Source: Nipponacmea schrenckii | Lineage: Eukaryota; Mollusca; Gastropoda; Lottiidae | Direction: 5' to 3' | Assembly (NCBI GenBank): GCA_030562195.1 | Contig: CM060200.1 | Span: 10,850,001-10,914,000, forward strand | DNA: 64,000 nt | Shown here: one piece after another, positions 13,701 to 24,575 of the stretch | Layout: each line of letters opens with the position of its first letter | How positions within the stretch are numbered: the first letter of the stretch is position 1 | The notes under the pieces: model-generated | The model's input: only the letters and a program-made list of their open reading frames with translations | What the model was told of the DNA's origin: nothing | Databases searched by the model: none | Made by a program: the position numbers and the translations under genes

Positions 13701-16178
13701 CAAAATAATAGGGAGTACGATCGACCCGCGAGGATGTCTGGACGTTTTTATTTTCTATTTCTCCAGCTGAAAGTACATACAATATTTTATTCTTTATACA
13801 ATTTACCAGGGGATTATATAGCAGGTACTCGTAAATATATCGCCATTAGGTAAAAGTCAAAATGTATAATAATAGTATAATTACCTTTCCGAAAATGTTT
13901 TCTGTTGCATTTGTTTTAAAGCCAACTATTGAACCCTTTTTATAGACTAACTGGTTTTCAAGGATAATGCCCTCATATAAACAACATCGTAGTTTTTTAT
14001 ATTTAAATGCTTTACAAAGCGTTCTGTCCACACACTCTTTAGAGCACATTAATATTCCAATATCATTTAAAATGAGAAATGGAACTCCGTAGAATGTTTT
14101 GTCCATATAAAAATCTGGCAAAAACGAAATGATATAGTTATAGTATAATTCATTGTTGACTTGGATATATGAAGATACAACAGTACGAACAGAAAACATA
14201 GGGTCGTTGTGATATAATAAGGCATCTTTGATGAACTGATCAAAAAAACTCGTGTCTCTAGTCTAAATTGATATATACCCCCACAAAAACTCTTTAATGA
14301 TTCACCAGACAATAGTAGGCTAGTCTGACGATGAAGTAATTTGTTTCCAACTGATCTATGTAATTATAGACAAAACACAATTCTTGAGGAATTAAAATTT
14401 AATTTGTTAAGTCTTCATTCTCTATTGAGCATTATTGTTTATATGCCCAAGTAAAAACCGTTCAAACATATCGTCAATTTCTTTTGATCTTTTCGTTGTA
14501 TAGGCCTATGTAGGCCTACGGAAAGGGCGATGCATAACCGTTGCAATCAATTCTACCCCCATCTGTCACTCCGTCAGTAAGTTCGTCTCTCCTTGAAAGA
14601 GTTCGCCTCTCGCGTAAGTGATTATCAGTATTATCAATGAATATTATCACAAAAACGAAATTCTTACAAAGACGTAGGGGCCCACCGTTGTAGATGCTAC
14701 CTTTCAACGCTAGAAATACTATCGTATCTTAAAATAAAACAAAATGAAATGTATTAAGGTACCTCAGCACCAAAACGCGCTATATAGCACCTGAATACAA
14801 TTAAAAAAAATAAAGATATTAAAACATTAAAATAAAAAAAAATCCCAGTTGTATCTTTAGAATTAAGACATACACAGAATCGGTTTAATGATGACGTCAC
14901 GTTGCTAAGTCCTGAAAAGTCTCACGAGATAGAAATATATATAGATTTTAAAAATAATTCTCCCAAGAAATGGCAACAACTGGATAATACGTGGATAACC
15001 AACGCATGGACTTTTTATCTAAACATGTGTAGACTATATTTAATGTTACCACCCTGAAATCGAAACGTGGGTAGCGCTAATTACATCAGTAACCGCGTAT
15101 CTACTTATAATTGTGAAGTAATATTAAGCTAGCTTATTGCCGAACACGCTGTGTTTCCACTGAGTTTATCTTGTTCCCGAACCACTTTTGTGTCGATCAA
15201 AGGAGTAGAATCTGGCGAGGTACAAGACTACCGATGTTGCGCGTGCGACCGTAAAACTAGCAGTTTTCTATATTGCCGAACGGGTTTCCATTGTGTTTAT
15301 AAAGCCAGATTTAAAGCAAGCTTCCATTTGGCTCCCGATAAATTGATGGACGTAAAAAGAGAGGTTTTCGGTTCGCGAATCCTTACGGTTCGGCAATTTA
15401 ACAAGAGGAAACACAGAATAACTAGCTGAAGGCCGGCTTTTTGTACAAAGCAGGAAAGAAGTTATAAATACAGTCAAGGTTTAAATATGCCGACATAACG
15501 TATTACACGGAAATGTAAGGAAATACCAATAAATTTATGTTCATTTATACTTATTCCCATGTCCGCAATATGAAAGCATATTTAAAAAGCACAAAAGGCG
15601 TTGAAAAAGAAACATGAATGAAGTTTACAATATGTACCAAAATAATAGGGAGTACGATCGACCCGCGAGGATGTCTGGACGTTTTTATTTTCTATTTCTC
15701 CAGCTGAAAGTACATACAATATTTTATTCTTTATACAATTTACCAGGGGATTATATAGCAGGTACTCGTAAATATATCGCCATTAGGTAAAAGTCAAAAT
15801 GTATAATAATGGTATAATTACCTTTCCGAAAATGTTTTCTGTTGCATTTGTTTTAAAGCCAACTATTGAACCCTTTTTATAGACTAACTGGTTTTCAAGG
15901 ATAATGCCCTCATATAAACAACATCGTAGTTTTTTATATTTAAATGCTTTACAAAGCGTTCTGTCCACACACTCTTTAGAGCACATTAATATTCCAATAT
16001 CATTTAAAATGAGAAATGGAACTCCGTAGAATGTTTTGTCCATATAAAAATCTGGCGAAACGTATGATATAGTTATAGTATAATTCATTGTTGACTTGGA
16101 TATATGAAGATACAACAGTACGAACAGAAAACATAGGGTCGTTGTGATATAATAAGGCATCTTTGATGAACTGATCAT
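7768..16178 (-). CDS. Secreted/membrane PAN-EGF-sushi2-fibrinogen-like protein, 6 exons found
   Basis: Minus-strand exons: 16178-15822, 13075-12988, 12709-12539, 12177-12007, 10301-10164, 8175-7768. All have GT..AG borders; the first junction is phase 0 and the other four are phase 1, giving 444 codons plus one base, with the end open. Exon 1 encodes a signal peptide (M-P-Y-Y then TLCFLFVLLYL) and a PAN/apple-like module (CSKEC, CKAF, RCCLY). Exon 2 is a short EGF-like piece (SCGSGTCPNGQKC). Exons 3 and 4 are both 171 nt, one sushi/CCP module each. Exons 5 and 6 form a fibrinogen-like module of the contactin-associated type: Q-C-K, then DNPWTVI, then CRQYVTYRC, NDCQC, NACNCD, W-x5-GYISYKDDLP. 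The likely role is extracellular adhesion or recognition, by inference from modules. No transmembrane segment was found, but the 3' end is not certain. Repeats sit in the introns. Confidence 0.8.
8250..8410 (+). pseudogene. Penelope-like element C-terminal fragment
   Basis: Degenerate plus-strand match, seen by eye, to the better fragment at 38880-39130. A word for L-P-E-D-x-T is followed by L-N-S-A-R-P-P-G-L-N, parallel to LPEDETTKF and LNTARP there. It lies in the intron between the last two exons of the minus-strand gene. Frameshifts and stops make it non-coding today. Confidence 0.45.
9580..9850 (+). pseudogene. Penelope-like element fragment
   Basis: Contains the same LPEDETN-type word as 38880-39130. 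It also contains AATAAAATATTTGTTCCACC (9767-9786), which recurs near 39371-39390. The shared order indicates two decayed copies of one element. It is intronic in the minus-strand gene. Confidence 0.45.
10390..10960 (+). pseudogene. Penelope-like RT N-terminal fragment split by a SINE
   Basis: The flanks on both sides of the SINE at 10515-10878 (TCTACAACCG...GCACATATTTTTC...CCACGTGGTGCT and CCATCATCCAG) parallel 47750-47900, the start of the Penelope-like ORF. Removing the SINE and one target repeat restores the continuous match. The remnant is therefore older than the SINE. Confidence 0.5.
10501..10892 (+). mobile_element. tRNA-derived SINE with 14-bp target site duplication
   Basis: The body spans 10515-10878. 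It starts with a tRNA-like head holding an A box (GTGGCTCAGTGGGTTA) and a B box (GGGTTCAATCCC). A central region follows with GGGACAATAAACCGAGGCCC and CACGTTAAAGATC words of the kind conserved in widespread invertebrate SINE families, then a short TTCATTTCATTTTCATT tail. The perfect direct repeat TCCAAGTGGACACC flanks it (10501-10514 and 10879-10892), showing target-primed insertion. The intact target repeat suggests moderate age. It sits in an intron of the minus-strand gene. Confidence 0.9.
11380..11540 (+). pseudogene. Penelope-like element C-terminal fragment
   Basis: Reads (with frame changes) like the C-terminal segment at 38960-39140: a serine-acidic-leucine-T-phrase, a D-L-P-x-x-D word, then A-R-Q-T-G-L-N-I-H. 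It is the third such fragment in introns of the same minus-strand gene, all in the same orientation. Confidence 0.45.
13212..13479. mobile_element. Foldback/MITE-like element, copy 1
   Basis: Bounded by perfect 13-bp inverted repeats CTGTGTTTCCACT (13212-13224) and AGTGGAAACACAG (13467-13479). Inside, TTGCCGAAC words occur in both orientations (near 13337 and 13451). Outer flanks AGCTAGCTTATT and AATAACTAGCT extend the symmetry. No transposase is encoded. Its presence in both duplication units means it inserted before the duplication. Confidence 0.7.
13885..14312 (-). pseudogene. Duplicated, frameshifted first exon of the PAN gene
   Basis: This copy of the signal-peptide/PAN exon keeps the hydrophobic leader and the CSKEC...RCCLY module, but in different frames. 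A net 2-base difference at about 14115-14130 (GGCAAAAACGAAATG against GGCGAAACGTATG in the other copy) breaks the frame between them. The donor site at 13885/13884 is retained. An acceptor-like TTTTGCCAG precedes the PAN part, but using it would be out of phase with exon 1. The copy therefore looks non-functional as a first exon. Confidence 0.7.
15149..15416. mobile_element. Foldback/MITE-like element, copy 2
   Basis: Second duplication unit's copy of the element at 13212-13479, offset by 1937 bases. Its right repeat carries one substitution (AGAGGAAACACAG). Confidence 0.7.
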
Positions 16179-16944
16179 AAAACTCGTGTCTCTAGTCTAA
16201 ATTGATATATATCCCACAAAAACTCTTTAATGATTCACCAGACAATAGTAGGCTAGTCTGACGATGAAGTAATTTGTTTCCAACTGATCTATGTAATTAT
16301 AGACAAAACACAATTCTTGAGGAATTAAAATTTAATTTGTTAAGTCTTCATTCTCTATTGAGCATTATTGTTTATATGCCCAAGTAAAAACCGTTCAAAC
16401 ATATCGTCAATTTCTTTTGATCTTTTCGTTGTATAGGCCTATGTAGGCCTACGGATGGGCGATGCATAACCGTTGCAATCAATTCTACCTCATCTGTCAC
16501 TCCGTCAGTAAGTTCGTCTCTCCGTCAAAGAGTTCGCCTCTCGCGTAAGTGATTATCAGTATTATCAATGAATATTATCACAAAAACGAAATTCTTACAA
16601 AGACGTACCGTTGTAGATGCTACCTTTCAACGCTAGAAATACTATCGTATCTTAAAATAAAACAAAATGAAATGTATTAAGGTACCTCAGCACCAAAACG
16701 CGCTATATAGCACCTGAATACAATTAAAAAAAAATAAAGATATTAAAACATTAAAATAAAAAAAAATCCCAGTTGTATCTTTAGAATTAAGACATACACA
16801 GAATCGGTTTAATGATGACGTCACGTTGCTAAGTCCTGAAAAGTCTCACGAGATAGAAATATATATAGATTTTAAAAATAATTCTCCCAAGAAATGGCAA
16901 CAACTGGATAATACGTGGATAACCAACGCATGGACTTTTTATCT

Positions 16945-18500
16945 TTCAGATTAGAGCCAAAGAACTAGTAAGTGTTTAACAATTAGATGGAAGGCGTTCA
17001 AGACTCCACCAAATTTATATATCTATTTTCTGGTCACTTGGCGGTAAATATGTTTTTATTCCAATTCAATGTAAACTTCCAAAAATTTATATTTTGCAGT
17101 TTTGAAATCAATCACGTGGAAGGCCCAGTTTCATCAGATCAGTATTCAAATGATCACATACATTTTCATGCCTCTCGAGCAGAGATCGGGTATGCTGCAT
17201 GTAGTTATAGACAATTAATTCATATTTTGTGTTCCTAGACCTTTTTTACTAGGAAACTTAAACACTTAGCCTTGCACGCAAGTTGGACATCACTCGAAAT
17301 ATAATTGAATTAAATTTATATAAGATGAATGTTAAGTACTGTATGATACAATGAGATGTATAACAACCTTTGTAGTTATACAAAGGTCAGCAAAGTTTAA
17401 AAGTTGCCGAGATACGCGGCGTTAATAAAAGACAGATTCCGCGGATTCCGTCTTTTATTAATCTGCAGAATCCGTCTTTTATTTATGTCATGACACATAA
17501 TCCGCGGATTCCACGTATCTTTAAAAGGCAGTCCTCTACGGGTTACTAATCCGCGGATTTAAAAAAAAGCAAAAAAGCAGTCCTGTAGTATACCTGATGT
17601 AAAGAACTATATACCTATGTAAATAACAAACTATACATAAATAATAGGCAATTACCGTCATTACGGTTGTTACGGTTAGGTCTTAAAGTTTGGCCTCTCA
17701 TCGAACTTGGCCCAATGATGTGAAGGCCTACCATTAGCATTTAAACAAAAAATTTTAGGTAAGTGTTTCTTTAGTATCTAGTCAACTCTTAACCAACATT
17801 TGACAACTTCTTAGACGACTTGTCCACAAACCAAAAGACAAGTTGTCGACACATATTAATGAAATTTTAATAATGCCATAGTCACAGTAATTTTAAACGA
17901 GATATGGTGCAAAAAGGTTTGTGTCTCACAATCAACACATAGCCTTGTGAACATGTAAAAGAATGTCTGTGTCTTAGTTCTGTAAGAAAAGTGACAATTT
18001 TGAGTTGAAAAAATCAGACATTCTTTTTTGAATGATGTTGTACTGTTGTCCTCTTTATTTAAGACGGCAATATTGAAGGTTCTTATGTTTATAATTTGAA
18101 TAATGTAACATTATCTTGTATGATAATCAGGTACAATCGTTGAGGTAAATGGTGTATTAATGAAATATAAGGCCACGAAAAAAAAATATCTTGGTTCTCG
18201 GTAATTGCTGGTTAAAAAATGGTGCGGTCGGGCGGGTTGATTTTTTTTCATTTCTCCAAATTCCCTCCCCTTAATCAAAATAATAAACAGGATATTTAGA
18301 CAAACTTGAAGGCGGGCGGGTCCTGGTAAACCTTATTGTTTACATCATGCCAATCTGCAACTGGAGTTTGATGGCAACCATTATGATCTTTATTTTATTG
18401 TACGCAAATACAAGAGGTTTTTTTTAACAGCTTTATTATTAAAATATGATTTAGTAAGCTTCAATTACAAGTATATGAAACTCACAGATGATTACCAGTA
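16945..18500. other. Non-coding stretch with clustered AATCCGCGGATT palindromes
   Basis: No recognised gene. At 17436-17560 the 12-bp palindrome AATCCGCGGATT occurs twice exactly (17499-17510 and 17548-17559) and once with one mismatch (near 17436). CCGTCTTTTATT is repeated between them. An outer inverted pair (AGATACGCGG / CCACGTATCT) frames part of the cluster, suggesting a small decayed foldback element. Confidence 0.5.
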
Positions 18501-18501
18501 C

Positions 18502-19960
18502 CTATGATTTTGATTTTTTAGCTGCTTTTTCTGTGTGCAAATTTCTCTTACGTGCCCTAGTTGGTTTTAACTTTGAGCTTGTACATGCTGTACATATTGG
18601 GTATAGACCACCTTGTTGAATAAGTTGGTTTTCTGAACCACATTTAATACATATATCTTTGAAAACATGGGAACTGACATATGGAATTTCTATGTCATCC
18701 TCACATTTAATATTGTTTCTTACAAAAATCTTATCCAAGACTGAATTAACTCGTGTAGTATTCTCTTGTTTCAAATCCTGTAAAGCACAACCACATGTAT
18801 ACTCATATAGTTCTAAAATTCTATCCAAAATTCTCATGCTGGGAATGTCCAGTTTAGTAAAAAGGTTGCCAAGCATGGCCTTTACTGGATCCAGTGAAGC
18901 AATGAAAGCAGATTCCAGACCTCCATGCATGCCTGCTTTTTCCCTTATGCTTTGCATTGTGTTGCAGGATGAAATCAATTGTTCATATTCATCACTCATT
19001 TTTGCCCTCATCAAGCCAACACAATTGAGAGCAAGATTCAGGTCCGACATGACACGTTCAGGTGGATTTCTCCAAGAGGCATTTGGAGCTGTGCGCACTA
19101 ACACATGATCCTTCAACCATATACTTCACCATCATAGAAGGATTCTGATGCAGATACAGGAATGTCAATCAACATAGTCACACTTGGTATCAAGCTTGTT
19201 TTTGCAAAATCATGATCTGAAACAGCTAATGTTTGATTGCCTGACACCAAAAAGCGTTTACCTCGATCTACAGCAGCGACTGGGTTGCCAGGTTCTCCCA
19301 CTTTACAGAAATGTTTGTCATCCATAGCAACAAGTATACAAATATCCCTAAATTTGACACAAAACTCTTTCAGGTAACGAAACAATACAGCAAAATAGTG
19401 ATCATCTTCATGTTTTAATCTATAGATTCTAGACTGCATCATATACCTCACGTTCAGTCTTCCAGTGTGTTTTAATGATGACCTAGCACTTGGAACTTTG
19501 GGCGCAAATTGAAGACGTAGCCATTGTTCACTTGGAATGGCAGTGTCCAGATCACAAATCTGACTCACACAATTTCGGAGATCGCGTACACTAATGGCAC
19601 TTGCAAGATATGTATATTTCTCATGTCTTCTATCATCAACTGTTTCTTCCACTACGTTTGATAAATATTCAGCTCATTTTTGAAAGAAGTTTTCATAAAT
19701 AGGTGGTCGACCCTTATTATGTCTACGCAAATCAGTCACAATATCAAAATCTTCCATAGCATACATAAGTCTAACCCTTTCATCAATTTCAGTTTGAACA
19801 CAAAACAGAACATTGCTAGAATTAATAAAAGCCCCGGAAGTTTCATTTGTAAAATTTAAATTTCTATAAAATCATTTTCTCAAGTTTTCAAGAATTCTAT
19901 TCTTTGATTGTCCTATAAGTATATTATCCATCACGCGGAACTTTTTTTTTGTTTTGGAAA
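18502..19960 (-). pseudogene. DDE-type transposase-like pseudogene with C-terminal zinc ribbon
   Basis: Two adjoining minus-strand frames (19652-19113 and 19116-18502) read as one protein broken by a frameshift near 19115. Coding similarity continues upstream to about 19950 with in-frame stops. Notable words are VAMDDKHFCKVGEPGNPVAA (a candidate catalytic-acid region), AVSDHDF, then ASWRNPPERVMSDLN. The C-terminal end has a Cys4 ribbon (CIKCGSENQ...CTAC) and a basic tail. I associate this arrangement with multi-copy transposase-like proteins of invertebrates but cannot name the superfamily. It is an inactivated transposon gene or a decayed relative, not a host enzyme. AT-rich sequence flanks it and no terminal repeats were found. 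Confidence 0.65.
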
Positions 19961-20719
19961 TAGCTTTTGTGGAGCTGGCAGAATCCGTCTGCAGTAGATG
20001 TGGGTGAAATTGAGGGAGTAACCAAATTCCGATTCAGTAACCGATTCAGATTTCTTGATCTAGATTGTCTTTGATTCTTGCTCTAATTCAATTGAGTTGT
20101 TCTTTGCTCTCATGGATTTTGCTATTTTATAGCCTTAATTTTCTTATGCTCCTTTCTTTTTCTGTATCTTTCCCGTTCTGTTGCCAGATACGCAGTATGT
20201 CTTTCCGGATCACTCTTGATTTTTCAATATACCGTTTGTCTTTATTACTTTTATTCTATTTCTTCCCCATTGAATCTGAAAATAATAATTTAGCCCTAAT
20301 ATAGACTACTGTATAGAAAAATAGGGAGCTGAATATGTATAACTATTGTCACTTATACTTATACAGTCAATACAACAATACAATGTCATTTCCGCGATCG
20401 GTCTATGTCTAACGGTAATGACATTCTGACATTTTTCGGACTAACACTCTCACTCCTACTTATAAACATACAAGTGCCCCTGGCTCATCGAAACTTAAAT
20501 TAAACGGAATATTATGGAGATATTGCATGGCTTTGTCTTTTGCTGCGGCAGAATCTAGGCTACAGAGAGAAATAGGCATAGTCAAGTTGCTGACATGGCT
20601 AACGCACTATCCGATAGCGATATCGGCGAAAACCTCAGTGACTTACTAGACTTTTTTCTCTGTATGACGTCATTGATTTTGTTGTCATGTGCTCCTAAAC
20701 GATTACGTGCTCCTGATAT
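19961..20719. other. No recognised gene
   Basis: AT-rich spacer. A hydrophobic 79-codon frame at 20065-20304 (leucine and serine rich, encoded by T-rich DNA) is judged accidental. Confidence 0.4.
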
Positions 20720-21290
20720 GAAAAACATTATTGCTGAACGTAAAAAGTCCTGACATCGTTATCATAAATAGCAGGTTTGAAAATATACAGCCTACCAAAC
20801 TACGACATGGACGTAGTTCACTAAAAGCCGACCTATTTAAACTCGGTTTAGCAGATAACACAATCTGTTCCTGTGGCTTTGTAGAGGAGGGTGCACATCA
20901 TTATTTCTTCGATTGCCCATTATATGATATCCAACGCCAAGTCCTCTATAATAAATTCTTAGATTTAACACTATTAGATATTGGTACTATACTATTTGGT
21001 GATCCCGATCTTTCATATAATTCAAATTCTAAATTATTCGATTTATAAACTGATATTTATATATGTTTAGAAATTGATTGTTAAGTTATCCATCTAAAAT
21101 ATCAAGAACTTGTTAGTGGCTCATTGTATTATTTATTGTATTATTGTATCATATTTTCTTTCCTTGCATATTTGTTTTATTTCTGTTCCATCTTGTTCAT
21201 TGTAAAACATTTACTTGTTTGGAGATAGTGATCTAAGTTTTTGTACTAAATCCATTTGTATTCCAATAAAATATGTTTAAACCAATATAA
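20720..21290 (+). mobile_element. LINE 3' end (5'-truncated non-LTR retrotransposon)
   Basis: A 105-codon frame (20731-21048) contains the C-terminal signature of non-LTR retrotransposons: LRHGRSSLKADLFKLGL, then CSCGFVEEGAHHYFFDC (a C-x-C...H-x4-C knuckle). An AT-rich 3' UTR with AATAAA at about 21266 follows. The reverse transcriptase and endonuclease are missing, so this is a 5'-truncated dead copy. Confidence 0.75.
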
Positions 21291-21359
21291 ATAGTATATA
21301 TACACGCAAAACAGAGGTAAAACACCGTTACATCTTTTTTAAAAGAGAAACAAAGGAGG

Positions 21360-22740
21360 TTAAAAATGGAAAAAGTGTTTGAAATTGATAGGATGACTAT
21401 AAATGTATATATGTCAAAGAAAATGAAGGATTCCGAAGCTGTTACAGGGTATAAATCAGTATCATTGAATCAGTCGACTGGTGGTTTGGATTCAGATCTA
21501 GATATGTTTTATCTATAAGAATTCCGGAGACAACCTAATTTTCCAGAAATGCAGCTTTCAATGAACCAGTTGTTAAGTTTTATAACTTAAATCTTGTTTT
21601 AAACAGATACCGATTTCAATCATATCAACTGTGATGAAACTGGCTGTATTACAGTACAAAAACCGAAATGTAGTTTCAGAACGAGGAAGGAAACAAGTTG
21701 GAGCTTTAACTTCAGCTGAAAGAGGGGAATCGATGACTTGTCTATACAGTGAGTGTTGTAGGAAATGTCCTGCCTCTTACGATTATTTTTTCCTCGTGTC
21801 AATTTTAGGGATCATTTTATTAATGGGTCCCTCTCAGGATCTATTGGCAGAGTCACCAAAACGGGGTGGATTAATGAATATTTGAATCATATTATTCAAC
21901 AAACTCAATGTTCCATAGAACATAAAATTTTGACAATCATGAGTCCCACATTAGCAAATGGCATAGTATTATTAACAATCCCCTCACACACACACCCCAT
22001 CGTCTACAGCCTCTAGACAGAGCTGTGTGTGGGCCTTTCACGGGTGCATTCAATAGAGCCTATGAATGGATGGCTACGTTCCAATCCTGGAAAAACTGCC
22101 ACTATGTGTGACTTGCCACAAATTGTCAACGAGGCCCATGTGGTAGCTTTGACTCCTAGAAATATTATTTCTGGCTTTAAAAGCACAGGGATATTTCCAA
22201 AAGGGGTGTATTTTCAAACAGTGACTTTGCTCAAGCAATGTATGTATCACCTTCTATCATTTTACTTGTTTCCCGAACAGCAACAAAAACAATCTGTTAC
22301 AAAGCGTAAAAAGGAAGTACAAAGATTTTAACTGACACCCCAACTCGTGACAGCATCACAGCCTGTGTGGAAATATCTAAAAAAAATAAAGTGTACTAAG
22401 GTAAAAAAAAATCCTTATTTAAAAGCAGAAAATCAACACAACCACAAGAAGGATTTTCCAGCAGTTCAGAATCAGAAATAGAATGTGATGATGCAGAAAT
22501 CATGGAAGGTGACTTTTTGTTTTTCAAGTTTCAGGAAAAGCTCGAAAAATGAATTATATTCCTAGAGTAGACATGTTGGACGGTAATGAATATGAAGGTG
22601 TATTCAAAAAAATTCATTCTGAAGGGATTTCCTTTGTACCAAATGATGACGATTTGGCCTATTTCCCAAAAGGTGACATTCTTTCAAAGTTACCAAACCC
22701 AAGTATAGTTGGGGCTTTGCTAGGAGAGCATGTCAATTGA
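21360..22740 (+). pseudogene. pogo/Tigger-type (Tc1-mariner group) DDE transposase pseudogene
   Basis: Fragments in several frames, in the right order: a CDETG word near 21635 (first catalytic Asp region), TSAERG near 21710, NGSLSGS and KTGWINEYL near 21820-21880, LQPLDRAV near 22010, then MNGWLRSNPGKTA and NIISGFKSTGIFPKG (22062-22205). The last frame, 22549-22740, ends near a DDDLAYFPKGD phrase. The middle part around 21720-22030 needs several frameshifts, and stops are present. This gives the typical C-terminal half of a DDE_1 (jerky/Tigger-like) transposase, inactivated. No terminal inverted repeats could be fixed. Confidence 0.75.
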
Positions 22741-23372
22741 AATTTAATCGCCATCTGTCCAAGTTTAATTTGAAAATTTCGTAAATTTCCTTAATTTCGA
22801 CATAACAAACACTCATGTGTAGTGTTATTTTGGATTTTGGAGTCTTTCTTTAAATGTTCTGAAGATAGTTCAGTAAATTGAATCGGAGTTATATTTGTGT
22901 TTTTGTCAACTCTTCAAAATAGGTGATCAATTTACCTCATCATTGGGGTAGGTTGATTAATTTGGAACACTCTTACAATTGGTTTAATATTGTCCATCAT
23001 AATCAAAATCATAAAATAAATAAGTAAATAAATATTCAAAGCTTTAATAAGTTTAGCAACAAAAAGAAAAAAATGAGTTAGAACTTATTTTGTTTTAGAT
23101 TTAAAACATGCTAAAAAGGGCAAATTATGCAGCGTAACACCACTCCGATCCTTCGCATCTTGGAAGGTTTTGTGACTGGAATTAAAATAGAACATGACTG
23201 CCTTTTGAACATATCTTAAACAAATTACATTGGTACAGATTCTATACTAAATTTAGGGCATTATAATTTAAAAGGCAAAAATATTTGCCTTAATGCTCAT
23301 GAGAAATGCAGCCAAAAACCAACAATAATCTGTTATATCTTCTCTGAGCAAAATGAGAGTAGTTGGCATGTT
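22741..23372. other. No recognised gene
   Basis: AT-rich spacer after the pogo-type pseudogene. It may include the 3' end of that transposon; no terminal repeat was identified. Confidence 0.4.
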
Positions 23373-23870
23373 TCACCCAAACCATTTCAGAAAAAGAATG
23401 ATTGAATAAAGAAAATACATTGATACGTTACCTTTCTTAGGATATAATGTGCTTATTCTGGCAGAGTAATCAAATTCTCCTAAATCTTCAGTATCATCGG
23501 AAGAATTGAAGCTGTTGATGAACTCTGCCAGAATATTCGTAACCATATTCATATTTATATTATCTAGTATCATCCTGTTTAGGTACATCGTCATGGTATG
23601 GTTTTTGATTGCTCCTTGGATGACATACTTTGACAAATTAATTGAAGAATTTTTATTTCTCAACTTTCTTATAATTTCAAAATCTGCTAAGTGAGAAGAA
23701 TCATCCCTTCCCATAACCAAATTGGGTTCTGGGAAGTTGTTAGGTGATTTAACTGGCCTTGATGCTGGTGCAGATAGATTGAAATAATGTATGCCAGAGA
23801 AATTGTCTCTTTCCAATACCAGATTAGGTTGAGGGAATAAGAAAATTTCTGACGAATCCTAGTAGGTACT
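23373..23870 (-). CDS. Hypothetical minus-strand exon, possibly part of an unseen gene
   Basis: An open frame that reads leftward on the minus strand from about 23860 and ends at a plausible donor (PKKG then GTAACG, at about 23431). It holds two imperfect copies of a motif, F-P-Q-P-N-L-V-L-E-R-D and F-P-E-P-N-L-V-M-G-R-D, about 30 residues apart. The rest has an acidic patch (SSDDTEDLGEFD). I do not recognise the family and could not find partner exons, so it may be a chance frame or a transposon-derived piece. Confidence 0.3.
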
Positions 23871-23879
23871 AAATGTACA

Positions 23880-24575
23880 GTCCACTTTCATCCGTAGTCG
23901 TAATGACTCTGTAATAGAAGAGAGATAGAAACAATAACTTCATATTAATTATACAGCTCTCACTATAAATAGAATAGCATTATAGGAAGAAATTATTCTA
24001 CAAAACAGAAACGAAAATCAGATATAGAAGATTTAGCCAACGGAAATCGTAATCGGGATCCTTCAGTGTTCTGCAAACCAATAATTATATGAAGCCTGAT
24101 TTACTATGCACATTTTTAAGTATAATACGTACCGGGGGGAAAGTAAGCCCCATATCCCTTTGTCTGAATATTCTTGGAATCCATAATCTATGGTGAGAAA
24201 GATGAATAAATTCCTAAAGAACTCAAAAAACGTCTGGTCTGGTATACAAACAGAAAAAGCAGTAAACACAATTGCTATGACGTCATAACCATAAAACTTA
24301 AAAATGAATCAAAATCTTAAATTAATTTTTACAACGAACGCCTGCGTTCCTTAAGCTACGTCACGCCTTAAAAGACTTCATACACCTTGCTTCGCCATAC
24401 GCTGAGCCTCGCATTCTTGACGTCGTCGCCAAGTTGCATAATGCTTCTATAAACTAAGCTTAGTTTTTCTTTGGTCATCTTGTTCCCGTTCACATTTTGT
24501 GAAATAAAATGTCTAAGAGTGGAAGAGATGTACGTTCTGCAGCGAAGTTCAAATATATAATAAAAGACATTACAG
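23880..24575. other. No recognised gene
   Basis: AT-rich spacer; nothing beyond short accidental frames. Confidence 0.4.

Larger units (their letters stand above)
13084..16944. repeat. 1.9-kb tandem duplication (13084-15020 and 15021-16944)
   Basis: The two units differ at roughly a dozen sites seen by eye. Examples are an AAAAACGAAA versus GAAACGT change near 14115/16050, an extra GGGGCC-containing stretch near 14680 in the first copy, and a few single bases. Both contain the first coding exon of the minus-strand PAN gene and a foldback element. The junction is ATCT followed by AAACATGTG at 15020/15021. It may be a true recent duplication or an uncollapsed haplotype in the assembly. Confidence 0.95.

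Noticed and set aside
20065..20304. Hydrophobic 79-residue frame as a membrane protein
   Set aside because: T-rich DNA gives such frames by chance; no start context, homologue or splice support.
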